Source: Campylobacterales bacterium (GTDB taxonomy: Bacteria > Campylobacterota > Campylobacteria > Campylobacterales > Sulfurimonadaceae). From it: a stretch of 64,000 nucleotides of DNA. Positions 48,003 through 57,900 of this stretch are shown piece by piece. The notes under the pieces were generated by a model that saw nothing but the letters and a program-made list of their open reading frames with translations, had not been told where the DNA came from and did not search any database. Where the stretch lies: the NCBI GenBank assembly GCA_026390165.1, contig JAPLGM010000022.1:1-64000 (forward strand). The letters are read 5' to 3'. Position 1 is the first letter of the stretch, and every line of letters starts with the position of its first letter. Both the position numbers and the translations under genes were made by a program.

Positions 48003-49085
48003 TTAATTTCTATCCATAGCATTCAAATCATTAAATGCGTGTTTGACACGTGCAATCAATGTTTCTTGACCACTTCGGAGCCATTTACGGGGATCATAGT
48101 ATTTTTTATTTGGTTTCTCTTCCCCATCTGGATTTCCGATTTGCCCTTGGAGATAATCTTTATTTTTTTCATAATAATTTTTTACCCCTTCCCATGTTGC
48201 CCATTGGGTATCGGTATCTATGTTCATTTTGATAACGCCATAGCTGATTGCTTCACGAATCTCTTCGAATGTAGAACCTGAACCGCCATGGAAAACAAAA
48301 TTGACCGGCTTGGACGAGGTTGTATTGAATTTTTCTTGGATGTATTTTTGAGAGTTATCGAGAATGATAGGGGTTAAGACAACATTTCCCGGTTTATAAA
48401 CGCCATGAACGTTCCCAAAGGATGCTGCAATGGTGAAGTTAGGACTGACTGCCAACAGTTTTTCATAGGCGTAAGCAACATCTTCGGGTTGAGTGTACAA
48501 CAATGAGTTGTCAATATTGCTATTATCCACACCGTCTTCTTCTCCCCCTGTAACGCCCAGTTCGATCTCTAGCGTCATTCCGATTTTAGACATACGCTCC
48601 AAATAACGAACACACGTAGCGACGTTTTCTTCGAGAGACTCTTCAGAGAGGTCAAGCATATGGGAACTAAAGAGGGGTTTACCGTGCTTTTTAAAATGTT
48701 CTTCCCCTGCATCAAGGAGGGCATCAATCCATGGAAGGAGTTTGCGTGCCGCATGATCGGTATGAAGAACAACGGGAATACCATACGCCTCTGCCATCAA
48801 ATGAACATGCATCGCTCCACTAATGGCACCAACAATGGCTGCTTTTTCATTTTCGTTACTGATCCCCTTGCCGGCATAATAGCTCGCTCCCCCATTGGAA
48901 AACTGTAGAATAACAGGGGAATTGACAATTTTTGCCGCTTCAAGAACCGCATTGACTGAGTCGGTATTAACGACATTGACTGCTGGGAGGGCAAACCCTT
49001 CCTCTTTAGCAATAGCAAAAAGAGTTTGTAGATCCTCGCCGAATACGACACCTGGTTTGATACGTTCTAAAATACGCATTGACAT
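48003..49085 (-). CDS. fba: Fructose-bisphosphate aldolase, class II
   Basis: 360 residues, the length of the E. coli-type (class IIA) enzyme. It interconverts fructose 1,6-bisphosphate and two triose phosphates. Zinc-binding and catalytic segments are VVLHTDHAARKLLPW, FGNVHGVYKPGNVVL and NFVFHGGSGST; GGEEDGVDN is also typical. The ATG at 49085 has a GAGGTG ribosome-binding site; a second ATG two codons later is possible. Confidence 0.96.
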   Translation of the reverse strand: MSMRILERIKPGVVFGEDLQTLFAIAKEEGFALPAVNVVNTDSVNAVLEAAKIVNSPVILQFSNGGASYYAGKGISNENEKAAIVGAISGAMHVHLMAEAYGIPVVLHTDHAARKLLPWIDALLDAGEEHFKKHGKPLFSSHMLDLSEESLEENVATCVRYLERMSKIGMTLEIELGVTGGEEDGVDNSNIDNSLLYTQPEDVAYAYEKLLAVSPNFTIAASFGNVHGVYKPGNVVLTPIILDNSQKYIQEKFNTTSSKPVNFVFHGGSGSTFEEIREAISYGVIKMNIDTDTQWATWEGVKNYYEKNKDYLQGQIGNPDGEEKPNKKYYDPRKWLRSGQETLIARVKHAFNDLNAMDRN

Positions 49086-49152
49086 GAAAACACCTCAAAG
49101 AATAAAAGTAAGTTTGATTATATCAGTCCTGACCCTAGTTGCTCTTTAGCTG

Positions 49153-49161
49153 TGCTAAAAT
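49153..49161 (+). promoter_or_regulatory. Extended -10 promoter of the M23 peptidase gene
   Basis: TGCTAAAAT, 38 bp before the TTG start at 49199, which has AAAGGAAAGG upstream. Confidence 0.5.
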
Positions 49162-49198
49162 AAGCCGATAATTACTATAAAGGAAAGGGTGGGTGTAA

Positions 49199-50569
49199 TT
49201 GATACGATTCATTGTTGTTTTTGGAGTGTTTATCCTATTTTTGCATGCTCAAAACACAGTACTTTATTATGCTCTGGCGGAACCATTGGGCAATAATGCT
49301 CGAAAGATTGGACAATTAAACAATGAGGCATTAAGTGCTTCGGATGCTGCAATAACGGGTGATTTTTGTAATGATGTGAAAAAAGCCCTTTCAAAAGGGG
49401 AGCGTTTAGCGACATCTTCGGTTATAAATGAGAATGCGTTGAGTCTGTATCTTCTGCAATTACGTAGTTTATCCCAGCGTCAAGAACAAATTTATCAACT
49501 CTATCGAAAGTCTCTTATGGATGCGATTGAAACCAACGACCAAAAACGATTTGAGCAGTTAGCCTCTATTGAGTTAGAGCCGTTGCATCAGCCACGAGTA
49601 CGTTCAGATGTTCTTGCTTTTTATCAAAAGAATTTTCCCGAACACTCAATTTTGAATTTGGAAAATTTATCTAAAGAGCAGGCATTAGAGGTGAAGAGCA
49701 TTCAGTTTGCTATGGATCAAGAGCAAGCGTATGAAGAGCATCTAAAGATTTTAAAACGCTCGCAAGTGCAACAGCTTAAAAAAACAACGGTTATCGGTTC
49801 GCGCAACAGTGTTCTGATGAGCGCGGAGACAACACCCAAGGGTGGAGTCGTTTTTGAAGCGGAAAATTTAAACCCCTATCGAGTGACATTGACGCTGGAC
49901 ATTGCTAGTATCTCCAATCTATCAAGTACGGCACGTCTTCCGTTGAGCATCGAGTTAGCAGGGTATAGCAAGAAGAGTGTTTTGGAATTGGTGCGTCTGG
50001 ATAGTACAAAGCCTGTGAATTATCAAGCAAGCTACGGATGGGTACGAGGTTCATCGGTCGTTCATCATAATGACGATTATCTTTACACGCTCCCTTTTGC
50101 CAAAGGGACGGGTGTGTATGTATCGCAAGGGTATAACGGCGGGCTCTCACACAAAGGGTTAACGGCGTACGCGATTGATTTTCCTCTTCCTATCGGAACC
50201 CCTGTTTACGCTGCACGAGAGGGGATTGTTGTTGGGTCTGAGGGTGCCAACTCTTTAGGGGGTGCCACTCCTGAATATCGTCGATACGCTAATTATGTCA
50301 TTATCGAACATGAGGATGGGACAATGGGAAATTATTATCATCTGCGACAAGGGGGTACAGCGGTGAAAATCGGTGAAAAGGTGAAAAAGGGGCAATTGAT
50401 CGCTTATTCGGGGAATACGGGATACACCAGTGGCTCTCACTTGCACTTTAGTGTTAGTACCGTAGATCCCATCTCGATGCGCCGCCCGATGAATTTACCC
50501 GTTAAAATTCAAACAGTTCAGGGAATTGTGACCAATCCGCGTCAAGGGGATCGTTATACGGTGCTGTAA
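49199..50569 (+). CDS. Exported M23 peptidase (LytM domain)
   Basis: 456 residues: Sec signal (about 1-18), a helical region (about 40-190), an Ig-like or beta region (about 200-300), and a C-terminal LytM/M23 domain (about 315-430). Zinc ligands appear in HKGLTAYAIDFPLP and in the HLHF motif of SGSHLHFSVS; NYYHLRQGG also fits. It probably cuts peptidoglycan cross-links, as cell-shape endopeptidases of this phylum do. The TTG start is set by the signal peptide and ribosome-binding site. Confidence 0.88.
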   Translation: MIRFIVVFGVFILFLHAQNTVLYYALAEPLGNNARKIGQLNNEALSASDAAITGDFCNDVKKALSKGERLATSSVINENALSLYLLQLRSLSQRQEQIYQLYRKSLMDAIETNDQKRFEQLASIELEPLHQPRVRSDVLAFYQKNFPEHSILNLENLSKEQALEVKSIQFAMDQEQAYEEHLKILKRSQVQQLKKTTVIGSRNSVLMSAETTPKGGVVFEAENLNPYRVTLTLDIASISNLSSTARLPLSIELAGYSKKSVLELVRLDSTKPVNYQASYGWVRGSSVVHHNDDYLYTLPFAKGTGVYVSQGYNGGLSHKGLTAYAIDFPLPIGTPVYAAREGIVVGSEGANSLGGATPEYRRYANYVIIEHEDGTMGNYYHLRQGGTAVKIGEKVKKGQLIAYSGNTGYTSGSHLHFSVSTVDPISMRRPMNLPVKIQTVQGIVTNPRQGDRYTVL

Positions 50570-50856
50570 AATACCCCCAGCCATAACGCGTCTTTTGATG
50601 TATTTAGTACCTGATGACGTGTGTGTTTGGGGAGAAATAAATTCTCTCCCGCCTGCAATGTTACTATGTGATCATTGACATGCAATTGGGCATTTCCACG
50701 AATTAATAGTACCCACTCATCCTCATCCTGATCGTACCATTCGCCAGCTTGCGTAAGGTGGGAACGGATCGCTTCTATCTTAAGAGACTGATTGTGAAAG
50801 AGTGTTTGAAAGTGCTCTGTATCAAGAGCAGGATTGGGTAATTCATAAAGATTCAA
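50554..50856 (-). CDS. Cupin-domain protein
   Basis: 100 residues forming one cupin barrel: WYDQDEDEWVLLIRGNAQL is motif 1 and ENLFLPKHTRHQVLN is motif 2, with His/Asp/Glu residues for metal binding. Substrate unknown. Its 3' end overlaps the convergent peptidase gene by 16 bp. Confidence 0.82.
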   Translation of the reverse strand: MNLYELPNPALDTEHFQTLFHNQSLKIEAIRSHLTQAGEWYDQDEDEWVLLIRGNAQLHVNDHIVTLQAGENLFLPKHTRHQVLNTSKDALWLGVFYSTV

Positions 50857-50920
50857 GCGTCACTCCTAAGCTATTGTATGATAGGATTGTAGTCATTTTA
50901 ATGTAAAGATTTGGTGTGGT

Positions 50921-51430
50921 ATGAAAAATATTGTGTTAATAGGATTTATGGGAGTGGGGAAAGGTTCCGTTGCCCGAGAGATGGTAAAGAAGTCGCGCTT
51001 GGTCTCCCTTGACACGGATGATATTATTGAGAGTATGGAAAATCGCGCTATTAAAGAGATTTTTGCTACCGATGGGGAAGCGTATTTTCGTAATTTAGAG
51101 CGCCGAGTCGGACGATGGTTGGCAAAAAATATTGAGGGGACGCTGATTTCGACGGGAGGAGGATTTTATAAGGTTCCCAATATCCGAAAGATCGGAACGA
51201 TTGTCCTTCTTAATGCCCCTTTTGATGTCATTTATAGCCGTATATTGGCACATCCTGATGCAGCAAAAAAATTGAAGAAACGCCCCTTGTTTCAGGACAT
51301 TGAGAAAGCACGTGCTTTGTACGATGAACGACTTCCTAACTACCTTAAAATTGCAGATGTTGTGATAGACGTAACGAATAAAGAGATAGATGTGATTGCA
51401 AAAGAGATTCTTAAAAAGGGTAAAAAATGA
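50921..51430 (+). CDS. aroK: Shikimate kinase
   Basis: 169 residues, standard length. It phosphorylates shikimate in aromatic amino-acid synthesis. Walker A is GFMGVGKGSVA, with Ser after the usual GK replaced by Gly-Ser; LDTDDIIE and RNLERRVGRWL carry shikimate-binding residues; STGGGFY is the third motif and RPLFQD the lid. Its stop overlaps the start of the thioredoxin gene. Confidence 0.93.
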   Translation: MKNIVLIGFMGVGKGSVAREMVKKSRLVSLDTDDIIESMENRAIKEIFATDGEAYFRNLERRVGRWLAKNIEGTLISTGGGFYKVPNIRKIGTIVLLNAPFDVIYSRILAHPDAAKKLKKRPLFQDIEKARALYDERLPNYLKIADVVIDVTNKEIDVIAKEILKKGKK

Positions 51431-51840
51431 TGAGATTATTCGCTGTATTAATTTTGATAGGAAGCGTCGCTTTTGGTGCAAATATTAAGTGGGAAAAAGA
51501 TTACGCAAGCGCATTGAAGCAATCAAAACAGTTAAATAAACCAATGATGTTTATTGTTTCCAGTCATCGATGCCATTTTTGTGTCCAGTTTGAAAACACA
51601 ACATTGAAAGATCCTAAGATTGTTCAAAAACTAAATAGTGATTATATCAATGCTATTGCTTATGTGGATGAAAACCCTATTTTTCCCCATGACTTATACG
51701 TTGGTGGAACTCCTGCTACATGGTTTATTAAAGGGGATGGTGAGCCATTGTTTGACCCAGTTATGGGGGCTGTTGATCCAATCAATTTTGCTAAAGCATT
51801 GGATGTTGTGAGCAGAGAGTATAAAAAAATCAAAAAATAG
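51427..51840 (+). CDS. Exported thioredoxin-fold protein
   Basis: 137 residues with a Sec signal (about 1-18) and a thioredoxin fold: CHFC active site (C49, C52) and the cis-Pro loop GGTPATWF. It is probably a periplasmic thiol reductase of the SoxW/DsbD-gamma-like group. Coupled to aroK by an ATGA overlap; upstream of hisD by 12 bp. Confidence 0.85.
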   Translation: MMRLFAVLILIGSVAFGANIKWEKDYASALKQSKQLNKPMMFIVSSHRCHFCVQFENTTLKDPKIVQKLNSDYINAIAYVDENPIFPHDLYVGGTPATWFIKGDGEPLFDPVMGAVDPINFAKALDVVSREYKKIKK

Positions 51841-51852
51841 AAAAGGATAACT

Positions 51853-53145
51853 ATGATTACCATTCAAACAAGTGATGAAAATTTTCAAACCGTTTTTGAC
51901 GAACTATTAAATCGTGGTAAGATGGATATGGAGCACGTAGGCGGAGTCGTTAAAACGATTATTGATGAAATTCGTTTGGAAAAAGATGAAGCGTTATTAC
52001 GTCATATTACCAAATTTGACCGTTGGTCTCCCCCAACGGGTGATGAGCTTAAAATCAAAGCGGATGATATGAAAAAAGCGTATGACGAACTTGATCCTAC
52101 GTTAAAATCGGCGCTTCATTTGGCATACGATCGTATTCGTGCTTATCACGAAAAGCAGCTTCCTCGCAGTTGGTTCGATACGGAAGCTAATGGGACAATT
52201 TTGGGGCAAAAAGTGACTCCTGTTGATCGGGCAGGGCTTTATATTCCTGGAGGAAAAGCGGCGTATCCCAGTTCATTGCTTATGAATGTTATCCCTGCTC
52301 AAGTAGCTGGAGTCGAAACAATTATTGTTTGTACCCCAACTCCTGATAATGAGCCTAATGCATTGCTTCTTGCCGCATGTCATTTATGTGGTGTAAGTGA
52401 AGTGTTCAAAGTGGGGGGGGCAAGTGCGATTGCGGCAATGGCATACGGAACACAGAGTATTCCCAAAGTGGATGTCATAACAGGTCCAGGGAATATTTTC
52501 GTTGCAACGGCAAAAAAAATGGTATTTGGTGAAGTGAATATTGATATGATCGCAGGGCCGAGTGAGATCGGTGTATTAGCAGATGATTCAGCCAATCCTG
52601 AACATATCGCGATTGATCTATTGTCTCAAGCAGAGCATGATGAGATGGCGAGTTCTATTCTTATCACCCCTTCTCAAAAGTTTGCGGATGCGTGTGCTTT
52701 AGAGATTGAAATATGGTTGAAAAAACTTCCTCGCGAAGCAATTGCCCGTAAATCGATTGAGGAACGTGCTGCTATTATTGTGACCAAAACGATGGAAGAA
52801 GCCGTGAAGCTAATGAATGAGATCGCCCCTGAACACCTAGAAGTGGCGACCAATAATCCGTTTGAACTTCTGGCTTCTATCAAGCACGCAGGGGCTATTT
52901 TCCTAGGGCATAACACCCCTGAAGCGATTGGAGATTATGTGGCAGGTCCAAACCATACTCTCCCAACAGGGGGAACAGCAAAATTTTATTCACCGCTAGG
53001 GGTGGAAAATTTTATGAAAAAATCCTCTATCATCTCTTTTTCACGCCAAGGGATTCAGGAAATTGGTGAAGCGTGTGCTCTTATCGCTCACACGGAGGGG
53101 CTAGATGCCCATGAAGCATCGGTTCGTTGCCGATTAGAATTTTAA
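51853..53145 (+). CDS. hisD: Histidinol dehydrogenase
   Basis: 430 residues. It oxidises histidinol to histidine with two NAD+. Zinc and catalytic segments: SQAEHDEMASS, IAPEHLEVAT and GDYVAGPNHTLPTGG; DVITGPGNIFVATAKK and MIAGPSEIGVLAD are the NAD-binding and family signatures. Single his gene here, followed by a strong terminator. Confidence 0.96.
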   Translation: MITIQTSDENFQTVFDELLNRGKMDMEHVGGVVKTIIDEIRLEKDEALLRHITKFDRWSPPTGDELKIKADDMKKAYDELDPTLKSALHLAYDRIRAYHEKQLPRSWFDTEANGTILGQKVTPVDRAGLYIPGGKAAYPSSLLMNVIPAQVAGVETIIVCTPTPDNEPNALLLAACHLCGVSEVFKVGGASAIAAMAYGTQSIPKVDVITGPGNIFVATAKKMVFGEVNIDMIAGPSEIGVLADDSANPEHIAIDLLSQAEHDEMASSILITPSQKFADACALEIEIWLKKLPREAIARKSIEERAAIIVTKTMEEAVKLMNEIAPEHLEVATNNPFELLASIKHAGAIFLGHNTPEAIGDYVAGPNHTLPTGGTAKFYSPLGVENFMKKSSIISFSRQGIQEIGEACALIAHTEGLDAHEASVRCRLEF

Positions 53146-53147
53146 AT

Positions 53148-53178
53148 ATTTCTCCTTCGTACGGGGAAATTTTTTTAT
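53148..53178 (+). terminator. Rho-independent terminator after hisD
   Basis: ATTTCTCC and GGGGAAAT pair (one G-T pair) around a 7-base loop and are followed by a run of T. It separates hisD from the molybdoenzyme operon. The remaining gap to 53386 is AT-rich; I found no clear FNR/Crp box in it. Confidence 0.75.
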
Positions 53179-53386
53179 AAACTTCTCTTATAGTATACAA
53201 ATTGTAATTTTTCTCACCGAATATCAAAAAGATATCAAATTTTTATCCTTAATTTAGATTGTATTAAAGCTAATTTTGCTATTATCAAATTAGCAGTAAT
53301 GCCGTCGTGGTGCCTAAAATATGGGATATTATAAGGATTATTTGTATCAATTATGGTACAGATTTCTGATAGAACAAGGAGAATAA

Positions 53387-54025
53387 ATGCAATTAGGGTT
53401 CTTGGTAGACCTTCGCCTTTGTATGGGGTGTAAGGGCTGTGAGATTGCGTGTAAGGTGGAAAATGAGGTTCCTCTTTCAACATGGCGTCTTCGTGTAAAA
53501 TATGTGGATGTGGGAAGTTTCCCAGAAACGAAACGAACGTTTACTCCACTTCGTTGTAATCACTGTGCGAATGCACCGTGTGAGCGTATTTGTCCAGTGA
53601 GTGCGTTGCACTATATCGAAAACGGTATTGTAAATATTGATAAAGAGCGTTGTATCGGGTGTGCGGGATGTGTTATGGCGTGTCCATATGGGGCGATTTA
53701 TATTGATCCTCAAACCCAAACAGCGGATAAATGTACCTATTGTGCCCACCGTGTAGCAAGTTCGATGATGCCATCGTGTGTTGTTGCGTGTCCTGTTGAG
53801 GCGAATATCTTCGGTGATTTGGATGATCCGATGTCCAACATTAGTAAATACATTCAAGAACATCAAGGAAACGTTCAAGTACGTAAACCTGAAAAAGGGA
53901 CCGATCCCCATCACTTTTATGTCGGTGGTGGTAACGTTACCCTTAATCCGTTGGCATCATTCCGTGGTGAAGGTCATAATCTCTTTAATAATCTCACTCA
54001 TCTTCCTATAGGAGGGCATCACTAA
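53387..54025 (+). CDS. psrB: Iron-sulfur subunit of a polysulfide-reductase-like molybdoenzyme
   Basis: 212 residues carrying 16 Cys in four ferredoxin-type sets: CMGCKGCEIAC, CNHCANAPCERIC, CIGCAGCVMAC and CTYCAHRV...CVVAC. This is the DmsB/PsrB/NrfC fold that conducts electrons between the catalytic and membrane subunits. No signal peptide; it should ride out with the Tat-exported catalytic subunit. The order B-C-A differs from the A-B-C order of Wolinella psr. AAGGAG precedes the ATG. Confidence 0.85.
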   Translation: MQLGFLVDLRLCMGCKGCEIACKVENEVPLSTWRLRVKYVDVGSFPETKRTFTPLRCNHCANAPCERICPVSALHYIENGIVNIDKERCIGCAGCVMACPYGAIYIDPQTQTADKCTYCAHRVASSMMPSCVVACPVEANIFGDLDDPMSNISKYIQEHQGNVQVRKPEKGTDPHHFYVGGGNVTLNPLASFRGEGHNLFNNLTHLPIGGHH

Positions 54026-54924
54026 TGGCACATGAAATTATTGCAGCAACGAATGCAATTGTAACACTCGACGTGGCTCTTCCCGGTATCGTGTGGGGCT
54101 GGATTATTACGATGAATATGTGGGCAAAAAGTATCGGTACAGGGATTATTTTTCTGGCGTTCTTTTTGTTGAAAAAATATCCAGAACAGACGGCGTTTAT
54201 CCGTTTGCCGGTTGTGGCGATTTCAATCGTCTTTATCCATATTTTCTTATTGTTTACAGTCGTTGATTTACACCAAATGTTCCGTTTTTGGCACATCTTT
54301 TTCTATCCTCATTTAACATCGGCAATTACGATTGGTGCATGGATGGCAACGGGGTTTGTTGGATTGCTTTTTGGAATGGCGTATGCGATTTATATCAAAA
54401 AAGATACGGCGATGTACGACAAACTTTTGGGATGGACAACATTGCTTGCCATTCCGGTTACATTGTATACCGCAGGTTTGATGGCAGAATCAACGGCACG
54501 TGAACTATGGCAAATGCCAACTGAGTCAGCGCAAATGATTTTAGCGGCCCTTTTAGCAGGATCAGCGACGATGATTTTGATGGGTGGTAACAAGTTTTCC
54601 GATCCTATCAAAAAAGATCTTGGGCTTGTTTTGGGATTCAGTGCTTTTGGTGCTTTCCTCCTTTATATGTCCGAGTATATTTTTGGCGCTATGAAAGCAG
54701 AAGAAGTTGCGGCAACGTTGGAGTTTGTTAAAGGTGGTGAATACACCATTATGTTTTGGGTAGGACAACTTTTAGCGTTTATTACACCAATGGTTTTGGT
54801 ATGTTTGAGTTTGAAAAAACAATCGTATTATTTATTGAAAATTGCGGCAGTATCAGCATTGATCGGTTTGTGGGTTAGCAAACACGTTTGGCTCGTTATT
54901 CCACAATTGTTAAACATGAGCTAA
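54025..54924 (+). CDS. psrC: NrfD/PsrC-family membrane subunit
   Basis: 299 residues with about 8 membrane helices, the NrfD/PsrC quinone-binding subunit. FRFWHIFFYPHLTSAITIGAW and MAESTARELWQMPTESAQM resemble the quinone-site and helix-loop segments of the family. It links the menaquinone pool to the iron-sulfur subunit. The ATG overlaps the last base of the upstream stop. Confidence 0.85.
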   Translation: MAHEIIAATNAIVTLDVALPGIVWGWIITMNMWAKSIGTGIIFLAFFLLKKYPEQTAFIRLPVVAISIVFIHIFLLFTVVDLHQMFRFWHIFFYPHLTSAITIGAWMATGFVGLLFGMAYAIYIKKDTAMYDKLLGWTTLLAIPVTLYTAGLMAESTARELWQMPTESAQMILAALLAGSATMILMGGNKFSDPIKKDLGLVLGFSAFGAFLLYMSEYIFGAMKAEEVAATLEFVKGGEYTIMFWVGQLLAFITPMVLVCLSLKKQSYYLLKIAAVSALIGLWVSKHVWLVIPQLLNMS

Positions 54925-54934
54925 GAGGTAGATT

Positions 54935-57900
54935 ATGATGTATTTAGAAAGTAGAAGAACATTTTTAAAAGGTGCCGCATTTACCGTTGCGGGTGCCGCA
55001 ATTGCCAAGGGTGTTTTTACAACCGATGCCATTGCTGAATCGGTCGAAAAAAGTAAATTTACCAATACTCCTGACACGTTGTCATTTTACCCTCCTCTTG
55101 ATCAATGGGGCAGTTTCCAAGAGCTTGATGGAACGGATTGGAAGCGTGGTGGTATTGGTCGTCACGGTGTGAAAAGTGAAGAAAATCCTGACGGAATTTT
55201 GGTACATGATTTTATGATTATTCCAACGGCATGTTCCAACTGTGAAGCGTCATGTGGTTTGACGGCATGGGTTGATAAAAAAACGTTGACCGTTCGTAAA
55301 TATATGGGAAATCCTCTTCATCCAGGGTCTCGTGGTCGTAACTGTGCCAAAGGGTATGCAGTTCAGTCACAAATGTATGATCCCGATCGTATACCATTCC
55401 CATTAAAACGTGCTCCAGGTTCTAAGCGTGGAGAGGGGAAATGGATTCGTACAACGTGGGATGAAGCGATGACGACCATTGGTAAGAAGATGGGAGATAC
55501 GATTCGCAAAGGGGATGAACTCTCTAAAAAATCAGTCATGTACCATGTCGGTCGTCCAAATGAGAATGGATTTGTACCAAAAGTGTGGGAATCATTAGGA
55601 TTGGATTCATACAACTCACATACGAATATTTGTTCGGCAAACGGACGTACACCAACAATTCAATTCTGTAATGATGACCGTACCAGTCCAGACTGGGGTA
55701 ATGCAAAACTTATTTTCCTCAACTCATCCCACGCAGCCGATGCGGGACACTATTTTGCCCAAGCAGCAGCGTTTATTGCTGATGCCCGCAAAAAGGGTGC
55801 GAAAATGGTTGTTATGGATCCGCGCCTATCGAACTCAGCAGGGGTTGCTGATCTTTGGTTGGCTCCATGGCCAGGAACGGAATCGGTCATTTATCTTTAT
55901 TTGGCAAGCCGTATTTTGAATGACAATTTGGTGAAAAAAGAGTTTGTAAAACGTTGGTTCAACTGGGATACGTTGATGAACGATACCGATTATCTCGATT
56001 TTATGGTTGAAAAAACGTTTATTTCAAAAGTTCCCCAAGGGCGTGATTTCGAGAGTTACCTGGAGTTGCTCAAAGAGATGTATGCACCATATACTCTTGA
56101 ATTCGCTGAAAAAGAGACTCATATACCTGCGTATAAGCTCGAAAAGCTTTATGAAATGTTTATTTGGGCAGAAGATGCCATTTCTACCTACGTTTGGCGT
56201 GCAGGGGCAGCAGGTAACCGTGGCGGTTGGATGATCGGGAAATCGGTATTCTTCTTAACGGGTTTACGCGGTGCTATCGGAAATGTTGGTGGAACAGGCT
56301 TCTATCATGCTCACGATATTTCAGTAGGGGGAAAAGGGGGAAGTGCTACCGTTGGTCAAGGTAAATCGGGTAAAGATGTACCAAAGGTCAAAGCATGGAA
56401 TGAGTTGACATGGCCTCCTGAATGGCCTCTTTCAACCTATGAAATGTCATTTTTATTGCCTCATCTTTTGTGTGATACACAGTGGCAGAAAAAATGGAAC
56501 GATCGTGGGTTACAAGTGCCAAGCAAGTTGGCAGTCTATGCACCACGTATGTACAACCCTGTATGGATTAATCCAGATGGTTTCCGTTGGATTGAAGTGC
56601 TTAAAGATGAGTCTAAAATGGAACTTACCTTTAATCTCTCTCCAGTATGGTCTGAGACGAACTGGTATATGGACTATGTTCTCCCGGTTGGACTTGCGGG
56701 TGAACGTCATGACCAGCACTCTGAAGCGACACTTCCTGCACGATGGACGACGTTCCGTCAACCAGTATTGCGTGTAGCACTCGAAAAATCGGGATGGAAA
56801 CCGAAAAATCCTAATCGTGCAACACTCGAAGCCCATGTTAAAGCGGGTCTTGGTGAAGTATGGGAAGAGAATGAGTTCTGGTTCCAATTGTGTACTGATT
56901 ACATCGATCCAGACGGAAGTCTCAACATCAAAAAAATGTGGGAAAGCAAACGTCATCCTGGTAAAGCAGTTACGATTGCTGAGTGGTATGATGCAGCGTT
57001 CGGGGACAATCTACCAAAACTTCGTGAGACGGTAGACAACGATGATCGTTATACAAAAGAAGAGTTCCCTGTCTATGCCTATATGCGCGATCATGGTGTA
57101 TGGCTTGAAGAGGATAAAATTTATAACGTCCAAGAGAGAGCACTCAAAATAGAAGACGGAAAAGTTGAATCGTACGAGCATAAATTTGATGCCGGTTCGA
57201 TGAGTGTTGATAGCTCAGGTATCATTACGGCGAATGACGATTCAGGTAAACCGAAAAAAATCGGGATTGAAATTGACGGCAAGAAGTTACAAGGGTTTAC
57301 GACTCCGACACGAAAACTTGATGTGTATACGCAATGGGTAGCAAAAGATTGGAAATGGCCGGAATACGCGATGCCAATTTATCCACGTAATGATAAAGAG
57401 AAAGTCGAAATGGTTCATATCCTCTCTCATATTAACCATTTTTATATGAAAGAGGAAAATTCATTCGCATTGAATACGATTTTCCGATTGCCGTATAATA
57501 TTCATACCCGTTCGGCGAACTCCAAACACCTTATGGAGATCAGCCAGAATCATGATCCGATTTGGATCAGTACGGGTGATGCAAAACGTTTGGGCTTTAA
57601 ACGTGGTGATGCGATTCGTGTAAAAATTGTTGATACCGTTTCAGGATTAGAGAGTGGTTATTTTGTTGCTATGGCGGTTCCGACGGAGGGTGTTCTTCCT
57701 GGAACTTTAGCGTGTTCTCATCACGGCGGACGTTGGAAATTGACTAACCATGTCACTATTCCAAACGGCGTAACGGACGGTAAAGTAGTTCCAGGGGTAG
57801 CACCTCGTGATTTGAGTAACAAAGAGTTTCTCAAAGAGTCACCGGCGAATATCGGTAAAGAGGGTGCTCAAACCAAAATTGACGATTACAGCGGTACAAC

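Noticed and set aside
48316-48326. 11 bases identical to the CRISPR repeat core (GAGGTTGTATT) inside fba
   Set aside because: Lies in a conserved coding segment of the aldolase, and the rest of the repeat does not match; no stray repeat or mini-array.
53179-53386. FNR/Crp or sigma-54 site upstream of the psr-like operon
   Set aside because: A loosely symmetric stretch (TTGTATCAATTATGGTACAG) and GTGGTGCC were considered, but neither fits a consensus well enough.
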